DNA of 64,000 nucleotides from a virus: positions 1 to 64,000 of the IMG/VR virus record IMGVR_UViG_3300024518_005299. The stretch is one strand, 5' to 3'. Shown piece by piece: positions 1-7,671 of the stretch; the first letter of the stretch is position 1; each line of letters starts with the position of its first letter. Both the position numbers and the translations under genes were made by a program. Under the pieces are notes generated by a model. It ran no database searches. It was not told the DNA's origin and saw nothing but the letters and a program-made list of their open reading frames with translations.

Positions 1-157
1 ATTCGGGATGGACCCATTGTGGATTGTCGATGTCGCCAAAGTCTAGGTTGTAATTGTCGACGTTTGCCGCATCGCAAATCGCGTTCGCTATCGATTCGTC
101 ATCGGTGACGTAGACGACTTCCCCGTTACGGGGATCGAAAATTTCCCATTGAGTCAT
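1..157 (-). CDS. Hypothetical protein, N-terminal part (runs off the left edge)
   Basis: The reading frame opens at an ATG (complement of 155-157) and stays open for 52 codons to the window edge. It begins MTQWEIFDPRNGEVVYVTDD and is acidic; no family is recognised. The AGGAAAGAG just upstream is a good Shine-Dalgarno site and is part of the leader box shared with the gene at 444-1169. It is the last visible gene of the leftward, GC-rich group. Confidence 0.6.
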   Translation of the reverse strand, partial: MTQWEIFDPRNGEVVYVTDDESIANAICDAANVDNYNLDFGDIDNPQWVHPE

Positions 158-220
158 GTTCTCTTTCCTAGTTGAATTCCGGTTGCTACCATCCTAGTCG
201 GCATTCCGTTAGCCGATCTT
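158..220 (-). promoter_or_regulatory. Conserved leader box, copy 1
   Basis: Read leftward, this stretch has AAGATC, then after exactly 18 bases TAGGAT, then GCAACCGGAATTCAACTAG, GAAAGAG and the ATG. The copy before the gene at 444-1169 (1170-1231) has the same parts at the same spacing. TAGGAT fits the TANNNT pattern of a -10 element, but AAGATC is not a standard -35. It may be a promoter plus ribosome site repeated in front of separate genes. The function is inferred; the repeat is seen. Confidence 0.5.
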
Positions 221-385
221 GAGCCCATAGAACAAAAGTTCATGGAGGATTTCCGTGGCGAATTTCATCGCGCTATCGCGGTTCTCAAACCGCCGGAAAC
301 CCTCTCTCTTGCTCGTCTGATAGTGGACGATGAACGGGACCGTGAACGCGCCGAATCGCTTCTCAGCTCTTTCTAGTTGAATCAT
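209..385 (-). CDS. Hypothetical protein, 58 aa
   Basis: The frame could open earlier (463), but the ATG at 385 is preferred because AGAGAG lies at the right distance before it and the longer form would overlap the gene at 444. The protein starts MIQLERAEKRFGAF and ends FYGLKIG. No domain is recognised. Its first codons (ATTCAACTAGAAAGAG) repeat the leader sequence found before neighbouring genes, so that element has been captured into coding sequence or the true start is nonstandard. Confidence 0.45.
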   Translation of the reverse strand: MIQLERAEKRFGAFTVPFIVHYQTSKREGFRRFENRDSAMKFATEILHELLFYGLKIG

Positions 386-408
386 GATGCTCTCTGTAAG
401 GGTAATGA

Positions 409-427
409 CCGGGCAGATGCCGCCCGG
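409..427 (-). other. GC-rich hairpin between two leftward genes
   Basis: CCGGGC pairs perfectly with GCCCGG around a 7-base loop, between the stop of the gene at 444 and the start at 385. No U-run follows on the leftward strand, so it is not a convincing terminator; it could stabilise or process the mRNA. Confidence 0.35.
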
Positions 428-443
428 GGGACATGTCGCTAGC

Positions 444-1169
444 TTAGAAGAATTCGCTAGCATCAGCGGCGTTCATAGCGGATAGATCCCCCGCATCCTC
501 GTTATTCCCCCATTTGGGGACGAACGATTTCCCCTTTGTGTCCAAATCCGGATCGATCGTCCCCCACGGGAGACCGAACTTGCTAGCGCAGATCGGACCG
601 TATCCGACCGAACGGCTTTCCTTTGTCGAGAGATCGCGCGCGCAGAAACAGCAATTACCCGTTGCGACACCATGCTGAGTCGCGACCGTTGCCGGATTCA
701 ATTCCAAGGTATTGAGCAATTCGAGAACCGATTCCGATTCGGTAGCAGAGCGGAAACTACCGTCTGTCTGAATCGCTCCGAAGTAGAGATTGGAGCCAAA
801 GGGGCGACCGTCCGTAATGTTGACTTTTCCCGCCTTGGACAACGACAGAACGACCTTTGTCCACGATGCGCCGCTTGTTTGGAGCTTGATTTTCGGGAAT
901 TTCTTCCCTGCGTTTCGCGCACCGGTCAACATCGCGAGAATTTGGGGAAAGCTCGCGCTTGAGGTTTCGCGCTTCGGGTTTTGTGCCCATGATGCCAGAA
1001 CGTGTAGCCAAGAGCGCATCTTTGGGCTCAAGCTCGGTTTATGCGCGAGCGTGCATTCGAAATCGGAGGGATTCGTCTTTGCCATCAGAACGGCTTTCGC
1101 CTCGCGATCCGTCAAGAGGCTATCGACTGTGAAGGACTTTCCCGCGCGTGTTTCGACTGTGAATTCCAT
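444..1169 (-). CDS. DUF6011-like protein with a C-terminal Cys cluster
   Basis: A 241-residue protein. Residues about 170-200 contain GNCCFCARDLSTKESRSVGY followed by GPICASKFGL, the pattern of the DUF6011 family seen in phages and actinobacteria, where spaced cysteines probably bind a metal. The N-terminal 160 residues are not recognised. A good ribosome site (AGGAAAGA) precedes the ATG, inside the conserved leader box. Codon use is GC-rich compared with the rightward genes. The molecular function is unknown. Confidence 0.7.
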   Translation of the reverse strand: MEFTVETRAGKSFTVDSLLTDREAKAVLMAKTNPSDFECTLAHKPSLSPKMRSWLHVLASWAQNPKRETSSASFPQILAMLTGARNAGKKFPKIKLQTSGASWTKVVLSLSKAGKVNITDGRPFGSNLYFGAIQTDGSFRSATESESVLELLNTLELNPATVATQHGVATGNCCFCARDLSTKESRSVGYGPICASKFGLPWGTIDPDLDTKGKSFVPKWGNNEDAGDLSAMNAADASEFF

Positions 1170-1231
1170 TGTTCTTTCCTAGTTGAGTTCCGGTTGCCAA
1201 TACCTTAGTCGTCTTTCCGAAGAGGGATCTT
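1170..1231 (-). promoter_or_regulatory. Conserved leader box, copy 2
   Basis: It has the same order as at 158-220: AAGATC, 18 bases, TAAGGT (TANNNT), then GCAACCGGAACTCAACTAG and GAAAGA before the ATG. Shorter relatives with CAACTAGAGAC precede the genes starting at 1706 (1729-1737) and 2299 (2317-2325). The match extends well beyond a ribosome site, which argues for a shared regulatory element. Confidence 0.5.
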
Positions 1232-1470
1232 TAGAACCGATCTAGAATTTCCTCCGCTCTCTCTTTCGCTTCAGATTCGAGCCTAGTGACTCTCTCCCGC
1301 GCTTCGTCTTTCCTTTGCCGGATCATTCCCGGGACTTCTGCCAGAGTATCGCAGTATCCTATGGCCATCCCGAGACGCGAGACGAACCATTTCCCGTCCG
1401 TTGTCCATTTGATGCGGAAATCCGCCCCGTCGATTGTCGTGCTCATAGTTCCGTTTTCTGAAATTTGCAT
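1231..1470 (-). CDS. Hypothetical protein, 79 aa, helical C-terminus
   Basis: It starts at the ATG behind GAGGAAC, a strong ribosome site; an internal ATG eight codons later has a weaker one. The N-terminal half (DGADFRIKWTTDGKWFVSRL) looks like a small beta domain. The last 30 residues are a charged, probably coiled-coil helix (RKDEARERVTRLESEAKERA). Family and role are unknown. Confidence 0.6.
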   Translation of the reverse strand: MQISENGTMSTTIDGADFRIKWTTDGKWFVSRLGMAIGYCDTLAEVPGMIRQRKDEARERVTRLESEAKERAEEILDRF

Positions 1471-1517
1471 CGTGTTCCTCGTGCTGTAGTGCGGGATAGC
1501 GGACTAGCCCTAGTGTA

Positions 1518-1706
1518 TCATCGGTAGACCGTTGGTAGTTCTATCATGATGTGAAATTGACTCTTGACGCTTACGTAATAGCTCCATGCTCTGAACTTGA
1601 GCACTAGCTTCTGATTACTAGTAGTTCGTGCATCTCTCTCGATCATCCGAACGAACAGATTGAATCTCTCTAGATTGATACAGCTAGCGTATTGTGGAAC
1701 TTTCAT
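1518..1706 (-). CDS. Hypothetical protein, 62 aa
   Basis: A small open frame starting MKVPQYASCINLERFNLF. It is kept because CAACTAGAGAC, the leader motif of this operon, and an AAGAG ribosome site precede the ATG, and because it fills the gap between two better-supported genes on the same strand. No domain is recognised; composition is less GC-rich than its neighbours. Confidence 0.4.
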   Translation of the reverse strand: MKVPQYASCINLERFNLFVRMIERDARTTSNQKLVLKFRAWSYYVSVKSQFHIMIELPTVYR

Positions 1707-1744
1707 CGCTACTCTTGTCGTCTCGTCTCTAGTTGAACTTGAGC

Positions 1745-2299
1745 CTAGATCTCTAGTCCTTCGAATTCCCCTTCGACTATCGGAACGGTATCGGTTGCTA
1801 TCTCTCTCGGCACGACCGTTCGCGCAGCTTGCTCTAGCGCGCCTTGACCGTATGCTGTGAGGATATCGTTTCCCTCACACCGTATCGCTAGGATCCCTTC
1901 TGCGCGCAATGTGCGGTATCCCTGTCCGCTGCCCGTATTGACCTTCTTTCCGTGGGCGAACGTCCAGAATGACAGGTTGAGTCTAGTTGCATCTGCCATC
2001 GAATGCCCGATCCCCTGGACCGCCCCGTCTTGATCTGAATCGTGGACACCCTGTCGACCGATCATGTCCCGAACCGTTCCGTCAAGGCAGACGTAGATGA
2101 CTCGCATGATCTTCCCCCGACATGCTCGCATGAATTCCCAGACCTCGACCGCTTCGGATCGGACATCCCGACCGAACGCATCGAACCGAGGAGCAAACAC
2201 CGTGACCTCCCCTTTGAGCATGAATGAACCCTGCCGGGTAGCGTAGCGGTCGCGCTTCGCTTGCCAGAGTTCCGTTAGGTCGTATGTCGGGTCGGTCAT
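1745..2299 (-). CDS. Hypothetical protein, 184 aa
   Basis: The protein starts MTDPTYDLTELWQAKRDRYA and has mixed alpha/beta character with a central segment KIMRVIYVCLDGTVRDMIGR. No catalytic motif or family is recognised. Purine-rich AGAGACAGAGA stands before the ATG, again after the CAACTAG motif. It is the largest confidently coding frame at the start of the leftward group after the divergent control region. Confidence 0.6.
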   Translation of the reverse strand: MTDPTYDLTELWQAKRDRYATRQGSFMLKGEVTVFAPRFDAFGRDVRSEAVEVWEFMRACRGKIMRVIYVCLDGTVRDMIGRQGVHDSDQDGAVQGIGHSMADATRLNLSFWTFAHGKKVNTGSGQGYRTLRAEGILAIRCEGNDILTAYGQGALEQAARTVVPREIATDTVPIVEGEFEGLEI

Positions 2300-2339
2300 G
2301 TCTCTGTCTCTCTGTCTCTAGTTGCTGAAGTCTACCCTA

Positions 2340-2474
2340 CTACAGAGCGAAATTCAGGGATGACATGAGAAAGTATGCCGGGACCGTGCTCACCGCGGCG
2401 ACTAGCGCGAAGAGGCGGAACGCGAAGGAGTGGCGAACGTACTCGATGGTCATGTCTTTGGCGTAGTGGAACAT
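2340..2474 (-). CDS. Possible small membrane protein, 44 aa
   Basis: A 44-codon frame on the leftward strand begins MFHYAKDMTIEYVRHSFAFR and continues into a hydrophobic stretch of about 20 residues (LFALVAAVSTVPAYFLM), a plausible single transmembrane helix. No strong ribosome site precedes the first ATG. A second ATG eight codons in is possible. Support rests on position, strand and the hydrophobic segment only. Confidence 0.35.
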   Translation of the reverse strand: MFHYAKDMTIEYVRHSFAFRLFALVAAVSTVPAYFLMSSLNFAL

Positions 2475-2828
2475 TGTATTGTTTGGTTTGGAGTTTCGGT
2501 TGACAATTACTTATCGGGTCGATCTTGCTCGATCTTTAGTGCACTATTCATAAATCTTCAGTGACACATAGTGTGCCATTCTCGATGTGAGAAAAAAGAA
2601 AAAAGAACTAAAGGGGGGGGTTTTTCAGCTCGGCGGGGGGTGGTCTCGTTCTGAGACGCGGGGTGGCATGCTACAGCATTTCACGCGCCTTACCTATAAG
2701 ATGAAACAGCTAAACCCCTCAGGAGACAGTAATAAAATGTGGATTATACCAAATAATCCAATACTTTTCCCCGCTTTCTCCCTACTATATAGGTGTATGG
2801 ATTTCTTTTTAGTGTAGAGAGGACAGGA
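2475..2828. other. Divergent control region without genes
   Basis: It separates the leftward and rightward operons. It contains a TTGACA (2500-2505), a box TTTAGTGCACTATTC (2535-2549) resembling the recurrent promoter motif, the imperfect palindrome GACACATAGTGTGCC near 2562, A-rich tracts, then clustered G runs (about 2615-2680) with a small GTCTC/GAGAC hairpin, and the AT-rich TACTATATAGG near 2785. No convincing gene, tRNA or iterons were seen. It probably carries promoters for both directions; an origin cannot be excluded. Confidence 0.5.
2806..2818 (+). promoter_or_regulatory. Weak match to the recurrent promoter box
   Basis: TTTTTAGTGTAGA ends 10 bases before the ATG of the first rightward gene. 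It shares TTTAGTGTA with the better copies but lacks the following TAAT/TTAG, and a start site at normal spacing would fall in the ribosome site. It may be degenerate. Confidence 0.35.
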
Positions 2829-3074
2829 ATGAGTATTAACATATTACCGAGTGAGACACTTGAGCAGATGAAAGGGCAGGCTTTCACGCCCCAACCAGGT
2901 GAAGGCATCGTTTATATCAAATTAGTGATGATCAAGCCTGTTACTATGAAAGAGGGTGATCCTACTGAAGTAGTGGATAATGCTGCTGGGGTTGTCCTCT
3001 GTGGACAACTCAGTGAGGTTAAGGCCCAGCTAAACACTTGGTTTGATGAAACCGCTGAGGATTACCCATCATGA
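2829..3074 (+). CDS. Hypothetical protein, first gene of the rightward operon
   Basis: An 81-residue acidic protein starting MSINILPSETLEQMKGQAFT. This ATG is preferred over an upstream one (2793) because AGAGAGGACAGGA lies directly before it. It overlaps the next gene by four bases (ATGA), typical of translational coupling. No family is recognised. Confidence 0.7.
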   Translation: MSINILPSETLEQMKGQAFTPQPGEGIVYIKLVMIKPVTMKEGDPTEVVDNAAGVVLCGQLSEVKAQLNTWFDETAEDYPS

Positions 3075-3436
3075 GGGTGATCACTAACTTTTGTCGCCGA
3101 CTTAAGGTTGCGTGGCGCGCTTTTTGCTGTCCTTCTATTCTAGATGTTATTGAGCATTTTGAAGAGTTGCAGAGAAGTGATACAGATTTTGAACAATATC
3201 AAATTAAGCTTCGCAGTGCGATGTCTAAAATGGTGTGTGGTCTGTTGCCAAATATTCAACAGGAACTCCCTATTGAGCTTACTGTTAAAACTCAACACCT
3301 ATTGACCGCAGCAGAAGCTGATGAGATTTTAAAAGAGTCGCGTAGTGGATATCAATATCCACTTGACCAATCTAACACACGAATAAAATTAGCTAAACAT
3401 AATGATATATTTGGCCCTAATGGATTTGAGGAGTGA
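3071..3436 (+). CDS. Hypothetical protein, 121 aa
   Basis: It begins MRVITNFCRRLKVAWRAFCC and is mostly helical after residue 25 (ILDVIEHFEELQRSDTDFEQ). It overlaps its predecessor by four bases. It has no recognisable domain; the cysteines at the N-terminus do not form a clear metal site. Confidence 0.6.
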   Translation: MRVITNFCRRLKVAWRAFCCPSILDVIEHFEELQRSDTDFEQYQIKLRSAMSKMVCGLLPNIQQELPIELTVKTQHLLTAAEADEILKESRSGYQYPLDQSNTRIKLAKHNDIFGPNGFEE

Positions 3437-3441
3437 ACATA

Positions 3442-3717
3442 ATGGGTACTACATTTGGTGAAGGCATGAAGCCTGAAAACAAAATTACTATTTCTAAAAG
3501 TGGTGACGTACCAGCTCGCAAGCTGAACACCACCACTAAACAGACCGACAGAAGTTTCGCACAACCCTCACCGACTGTGGAACAGCCGGTAGTTGTCCCG
3601 AAGGTACATGCTAATAAACAGGATGCTGCCGAAGCTCTGGAGAAGAACTCTAAAAAGAAACGAAAGTACACTCCTCAAGACTCCAGGGACTTGGGTTCCA
3701 CTAAGTCCCCTGAATGA
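3442..3717 (+). CDS. Hypothetical basic, low-complexity protein, 91 aa
   Basis: The ATG at 3442 is chosen because TGAGGAG lies nine bases before it; a GTG at 3433 is the longer alternative. The protein (MGTTFGEGMKPENKITISKS...) is rich in Lys, Thr, Ser and Pro with a KKKRKY cluster near the end, so it is probably disordered and could bind nucleic acid. No family is recognised. Its stop overlaps the start of the sigma-like gene. Confidence 0.6.
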   Translation: MGTTFGEGMKPENKITISKSGDVPARKLNTTTKQTDRSFAQPSPTVEQPVVVPKVHANKQDAAEALEKNSKKKRKYTPQDSRDLGSTKSPE

Positions 3718-4337
3718 TCGCCGGAAGTGGCATTAAGTATGCCGATGTAGAAGACCTGGTCGAAACTATCGTATCGATGAAGAAAGCGAAATACTCCTTT
3801 CCAGGGGTTGACGCTGAAGATTTGGCGCAGGACATCCGCTTAGAGTGCTGGAGAGTCCTCAGGTTACACGATCCCGACAAGGAAGGAAAGTCGTTATTCC
3901 ATTTTGTCGCAAGGTGTGTTGATAATTTTCTTTACAATAAGTTTCGCGGAATTTATTTAGACAATAACCCACCTTGTTTACGTTGCCCAGATTATATTAA
4001 AGAAACGAAAACGTGCCGGATCGAAGAGGTAGGTTGCGATCGTATCGTGGCTTACAGAGATAGGATGGCGCGCAAACGCGCTATTGCCGCGCCACTTTCG
4101 TACAACGCGCAACTAGATACTGATGATAGCGTGGACTTTACCCAACACGAGTCGATGAGCGTGGGGTCGACTACTGGTGTTGTGGATCTAGATGACGCTT
4201 TAAGGACTAAGCTAGACGACGCCTTAGTGCCTTACTACGATAATATGATTAATGGAGAGATGCAGTCAGTGCCCGCCCATTACAGGCGGCTGGTGCAACG
4301 ACAGGTTAGGGCGATTATAGAGGAGCAGGGAAAATGA
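3714..4337 (+). CDS. Sigma-factor-like protein (sigma-70 region 2 type)
   Basis: A 207-residue protein. Residues 33-78 read DAEDLAQDIRLECWRVLRLH ... FHFVARCVDNFLYNKFRG, matching the helical pattern of sigma-70 region 2, which binds core RNA polymerase and the -10 element. A cysteine group follows (C88, C91, C101, C108 in NNPPCLRCPDY and beyond), a feature I associate with phage sigma-like proteins. No clear region 4 HTH is visible, so -35 recognition may be absent. There is no strong ribosome site; translation probably couples to the overlapping upstream gene. It is a candidate reader of the TTTAGTGTATAAT boxes, by inference only. Confidence 0.6.
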   Translation: MIAGSGIKYADVEDLVETIVSMKKAKYSFPGVDAEDLAQDIRLECWRVLRLHDPDKEGKSLFHFVARCVDNFLYNKFRGIYLDNNPPCLRCPDYIKETKTCRIEEVGCDRIVAYRDRMARKRAIAAPLSYNAQLDTDDSVDFTQHESMSVGSTTGVVDLDDALRTKLDDALVPYYDNMINGEMQSVPAHYRRLVQRQVRAIIEEQGK

Positions 4338-4906
4338 AGCATTATCATGTCACGCCTTCTGATGAGTATAAGTGCTCATGTGGGAAGGCATTTGAGTCAT
4401 TGTCTGAGATTTGGTCTCATGTAGATAGTCATAGCTATACTGAAGTAACTGACGGCGTGACTAAGTGTCCAGATTGTAAAGGCGCGGCTTACTTGCCCAA
4501 ATTAGAGGGATGTCAAAATGTAGGGCACAAAAATGTGATATGGAGAGCGGATGAGTTAGTTCCCGACGCATTATGGGATGCCCAGCCTGGCCACGCACAT
4601 TATGTTAAGGACGAGGTCCATCTCTTGACTTTAGAACTTTTGCGCCGCGCTCGTAAGATTTTCTTCATGAAGGATGACTGCACACCAGAGAGCATTAATC
4701 ACCTTCTAGATGATATTGATGAGTATTGCCCTCAATTTGTAGAGGATGAACCAGATAAAGACAAAAGGTATGGTTTAGGGGAAGAATTTGAAGAGGCGCT
4801 AAATTTAATTGAAGGCGTAATGTCCGATGAGGTCGTCGGCTTCGCCTGGTATGATGAAGCAAAGAAATTTTTGAAAGAGAACGGGAGGGATGTCGATGAC
4901 TCTTGA
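4334..4906 (+). CDS. Hypothetical zinc-finger protein, 190 aa
   Basis: The N-terminus has C14-x-C16 and H29-x3-H33 (CSCGKAFESLSEIWSHVDSH), a C2H2-like finger, followed by a second pair C45-x2-C48 (CPDCKG). The rest is acidic and helical. It could bind DNA or RNA; the family is not recognised. It overlaps the sigma-like gene by four bases, with an AGGAGCAGGGA ribosome site. Confidence 0.6.
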   Translation: MKHYHVTPSDEYKCSCGKAFESLSEIWSHVDSHSYTEVTDGVTKCPDCKGAAYLPKLEGCQNVGHKNVIWRADELVPDALWDAQPGHAHYVKDEVHLLTLELLRRARKIFFMKDDCTPESINHLLDDIDEYCPQFVEDEPDKDKRYGLGEEFEEALNLIEGVMSDEVVGFAWYDEAKKFLKENGRDVDDS

Positions 4907-5237
4907 TAACGCACTGCCGCAACCGGAAGATTGGTTTAATAGCAATAATCCCTACAAACCTTATGATCCCGAGAATCCTTTTGGTTTAGTTTATGCTCCC
5001 CCTGTTAATGCTGCCAGTCCATCTATTTTAGAACTCGCCAAGGCATTAAGGGATTGTTTGAAGACAGCCCAAGAAGGAATATCGACTGCCCCTCTTGATG
5101 AATTGATCGGGAAGTATGAATGGGACATAAGTGATTTCCTACCTGAAATTATAAGCGAACCATTCACTATTGACGTCTTCTCTCTACCAGACGATGATGA
5201 TTATCATCCCTATGAAAGAACAGGATTTGGAGATTAA
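4896..5237 (+). CDS. Hypothetical acidic protein, 113 aa
   Basis: The frame has ATGs at 4890 and 4896; the second is chosen because GGGAGGG ends immediately before the first and only the second has usable spacing. The protein is Pro/Asn-rich at the N-terminus (PYKPYDPENPFGLVYAPPVN) and acidic at the end. No domain is recognised. Confidence 0.6.
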   Translation: MTLDNALPQPEDWFNSNNPYKPYDPENPFGLVYAPPVNAASPSILELAKALRDCLKTAQEGISTAPLDELIGKYEWDISDFLPEIISEPFTIDVFSLPDDDDYHPYERTGFGD

Positions 5238-5239
5238 TA

Positions 5240-5908
5240 ATGGTGGCTAATAAGGATTATGAATTAGATTCAGAACTAGCTAAGATGGTTACGGGGCGCG
5301 AGAGAGCAAAACAACAATGCGCGCATCGCTTCATAGTCAGGGATGTCGAAGGGGACAACAACTTTCTCTGCCGAGAGTGCGACGAGCGGTGGCCTCGACA
5401 TCCTGAAGTAATGGAAAAAGAAAAGTCGCCCATGCTCGATGTTGGAGAAGCCATGAGGGGGAGTACGAGTTTTAATGATGGGGACATCAACCTTTATCAA
5501 CTTGCCGACAAACTTGCGATTACGCCTCATCAAGCATCGGAATTTATTCGCAACACTTTTGAAACAAAACCGACTTATGAAGAGATGTATCCATTAGGAA
5601 GCAAGAAGCCGATTAGTATTCAAGTTGGCAATATGCCTGCGCGCACTTCTAATCCTTTAGAGATTGATGCGTACTTTAAAGCTAATTTCAAAACGGTTCT
5701 AGAGGGTCACGATTCTGTGCTATATTCAGATAGATATGATACGTATGATAAGTTTCCAGATATTGTAAGTATTGATATTAATGTAGATTGCCCGCCCATC
5801 CAAACCAATTTAAGATTGCGCCCGATCTCTATTGATTCACCTATGTATTGTATGATTAAATTTAATGATGGATCCATACAAAGAGTAGATATAGATGGGA
5901 CTCTCTAG
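5240..5908 (+). CDS. Hypothetical protein with a Cys pair, 222 aa
   Basis: Residues 27-49 carry a His and two cysteines (QCAHRF ... FLCRECDERW) that resemble half a zinc ribbon. A central segment (LYQLADKLAITPHQASEFIR) looks like a small HTH. The C-terminal third is beta-rich. The role is unknown; the position just before a putative small terminase may be incidental. Confidence 0.55.
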   Translation: MVANKDYELDSELAKMVTGRERAKQQCAHRFIVRDVEGDNNFLCRECDERWPRHPEVMEKEKSPMLDVGEAMRGSTSFNDGDINLYQLADKLAITPHQASEFIRNTFETKPTYEEMYPLGSKKPISIQVGNMPARTSNPLEIDAYFKANFKTVLEGHDSVLYSDRYDTYDKFPDIVSIDINVDCPPIQTNLRLRPISIDSPMYCMIKFNDGSIQRVDIDGTL

Positions 5909-6785
5909 AAAACGATATTCACCTGACGAAATACGGACCATTCGTCAGCTGCACAAAGAAGGTTACACTCACCAGCAGATCGCCGATAAGGTGCGCCCAG
6001 GTGTAAAGACCGCTTGGCGATCTATAGGTGAGATGATCCGGAAGGAGCGCAAGGCTAAAGTGCTAGGAGAATCCGCTACCCAGCCTGCGGCATACAGCAT
6101 TGTCCCACCATCTCAACCTTCTACCAAGATTACACTTCCTAGCATCATGGCGGATTCTCTGACAGCAAAAGAATTTATGACTATGATGAATGATGATCAG
6201 CGCGCCCTTTTTGTCGCTCATTACGAAGACTTAAGGGGTGATGCTGATGAGGAAGCATTGACACGCGCCGAAAATGAGATGCTGATTCGTGCATCTTATT
6301 CTAATGTAAAATATTTGCGCGCGCAATCACTTCTGAACACTTCTGAGTCTTACCTGATGGCAGATATGGAGGGTGGTCTTTCTGACTCGGACGCGGATAA
6401 GGCAAAGCGCCGATTCGCGGGTAATCGTGAAATGTATAAGAAAGAAGTTGAGCAATGGCACAAAGAATATATGGAGTTAGTAAACGACCTTAAGCTGACT
6501 CGTAAGCAAAGATTAGATAAGATCAAGGATACGCGCAACACGTTCCTTGACCTTCAACAAGAATTAACAGACCAACTAAAGCGCGATTCTATCGTAGAGG
6601 ATATCAAACGGATCAATCGTTTGACTGAAGATGAGTTTCGTCGAATGGCGCGTGGCGACAAAGGCCCAGATGGCAGAGTATATAATTGGTTATTGGGAGC
6701 ATTTTCAGAATATATATCTGACGAGCCACCGAAGGAGGGGGATGATGAAAACAGGAGTTTATCAGATTCTAAACCTGAAGAATAA
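5895..6785 (+). CDS. Putative terminase small subunit (HTH protein)
   Basis: A 296-residue protein. The first 50 residues form an HTH (RYSPDEIRTIRQLHKEGYTH then QQIADKV), as in DNA-recognition domains of small terminases. A long helical and coiled-coil central region follows (about 95-250), suited to ring assembly, and the tail is acidic. The position 2.6 kb before the large terminase supports the call, but several genes lie between. It could be another DNA-binding protein. Its 3' end overlaps the following GIY-YIG gene. Confidence 0.45.
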   Translation: MGLSRKRYSPDEIRTIRQLHKEGYTHQQIADKVRPGVKTAWRSIGEMIRKERKAKVLGESATQPAAYSIVPPSQPSTKITLPSIMADSLTAKEFMTMMNDDQRALFVAHYEDLRGDADEEALTRAENEMLIRASYSNVKYLRAQSLLNTSESYLMADMEGGLSDSDADKAKRRFAGNREMYKKEVEQWHKEYMELVNDLKLTRKQRLDKIKDTRNTFLDLQQELTDQLKRDSIVEDIKRINRLTEDEFRRMARGDKGPDGRVYNWLLGAFSEYISDEPPKEGDDENRSLSDSKPEE

Positions 6786-7671
6786 TAAGTTTTACATAGG
6801 GAGCACTGGCTCTAAAGCGGGATTTATTAAACGTTGGAATGATCATCGATTATTGTTAAAGAAAAATTGTCACCATTCGGTTCATTTACAACGAGCTTGG
6901 GATAAATATGAAGTTGATGCTTTTGTTTTTGAGGTGATTGAATACATTGTTAGATTGGATGAGATGACTGATAAGGAATGGAAGACCTTGATTTTTCAGA
7001 GAGAACAATATTATCTAGATGTATTTTTATTTGCTAGTGATAATGATAATAGATTTCATAAGTTAGGGTATAATATTTGTCGGGTGGCTGGAAGTACGCT
7101 TGGTTTAAAATTAGAACTATCAGAAGACAACCTTAACTTACGTCGTGCTCAGGGTTCGGCATTAGGTAAGTTGAATACTAAATTAGCACGACTTGATGTC
7201 CTAGCCATACTAAATGACTTGTTTATTCATCAAATTTCAGTTAGTGATTTGATTATTAAATACCAAATTAGTCAATCTTCAATCATGGATATTAAACATA
7301 ATCGTACCTGGCAAGACATTGATCGATCTATATATCAAACATTGCCTAATCCGCCAAGACAAAAATTGAGTGCATTAACAAAACAACGGATGTCATTTGC
7401 CAAACGTGGTGAAGGGACGCATCTTTCAAAATTGACAGAATCAAAAGTGATAGAAATTAAAGCAATGATTCAACAAGGTCTAGATAATCATAAAATTGCT
7501 GCAAGATTTAATGTTGATCATAGTAATATTAGTAAAATTCGTACTGGAAAAACCTGGAGGCATATTAATGACGAGAGCAAAATCGCCATACCCCGTCAAA
7601 CCGACGATAATTGTGGACACGAGAGAAAAAACAGCTCATGCTTTATTTCAAGAATCGGAAGAGGGAGATAA
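6745..7671 (+). CDS. GIY-YIG homing endonuclease 1
   Basis: A free-standing endonuclease of 308 residues. GVY (4-6) and YIG (17-19) give the catalytic motif, followed by the arginine segment (IKRWNDH) and a glutamate (FVFEVIE). Residues about 75-130 closely match the copy at 35528, also at DNA level. The C-terminus is an HTH (HKIAARFNVDHSNISKI) ending KTWRHIN. The ATG at 6745 follows GAAGGAGGGG. The last 100 bases overlap the ERCC4 nuclease gene, whose ribosome site GGAGG is made by the Trp-Arg codons of this gene. It is visibly AT-rich compared with its neighbours. Confidence 0.85.
   Translation: MKTGVYQILNLKNNKFYIGSTGSKAGFIKRWNDHRLLLKKNCHHSVHLQRAWDKYEVDAFVFEVIEYIVRLDEMTDKEWKTLIFQREQYYLDVFLFASDNDNRFHKLGYNICRVAGSTLGLKLELSEDNLNLRRAQGSALGKLNTKLARLDVLAILNDLFIHQISVSDLIIKYQISQSSIMDIKHNRTWQDIDRSIYQTLPNPPRQKLSALTKQRMSFAKRGEGTHLSKLTESKVIEIKAMIQQGLDNHKIAARFNVDHSNISKIRTGKTWRHINDESKIAIPRQTDDNCGHERKNSSCFISRIGRGR

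Noticed and set aside
672-1182. Rightward open frames of 96 and 130 codons opposite the DUF6011-like gene
   Set aside because: They are shadows of a GC-rich leftward gene that has a clear Cys motif and a good ribosome site; the rightward frames have neither.
1509-1521. CCTAGTGTATCAT, similar to the promoter box, on the + strand
   Set aside because: It faces away from the leftward genes and no rightward gene follows for 1.3 kb.
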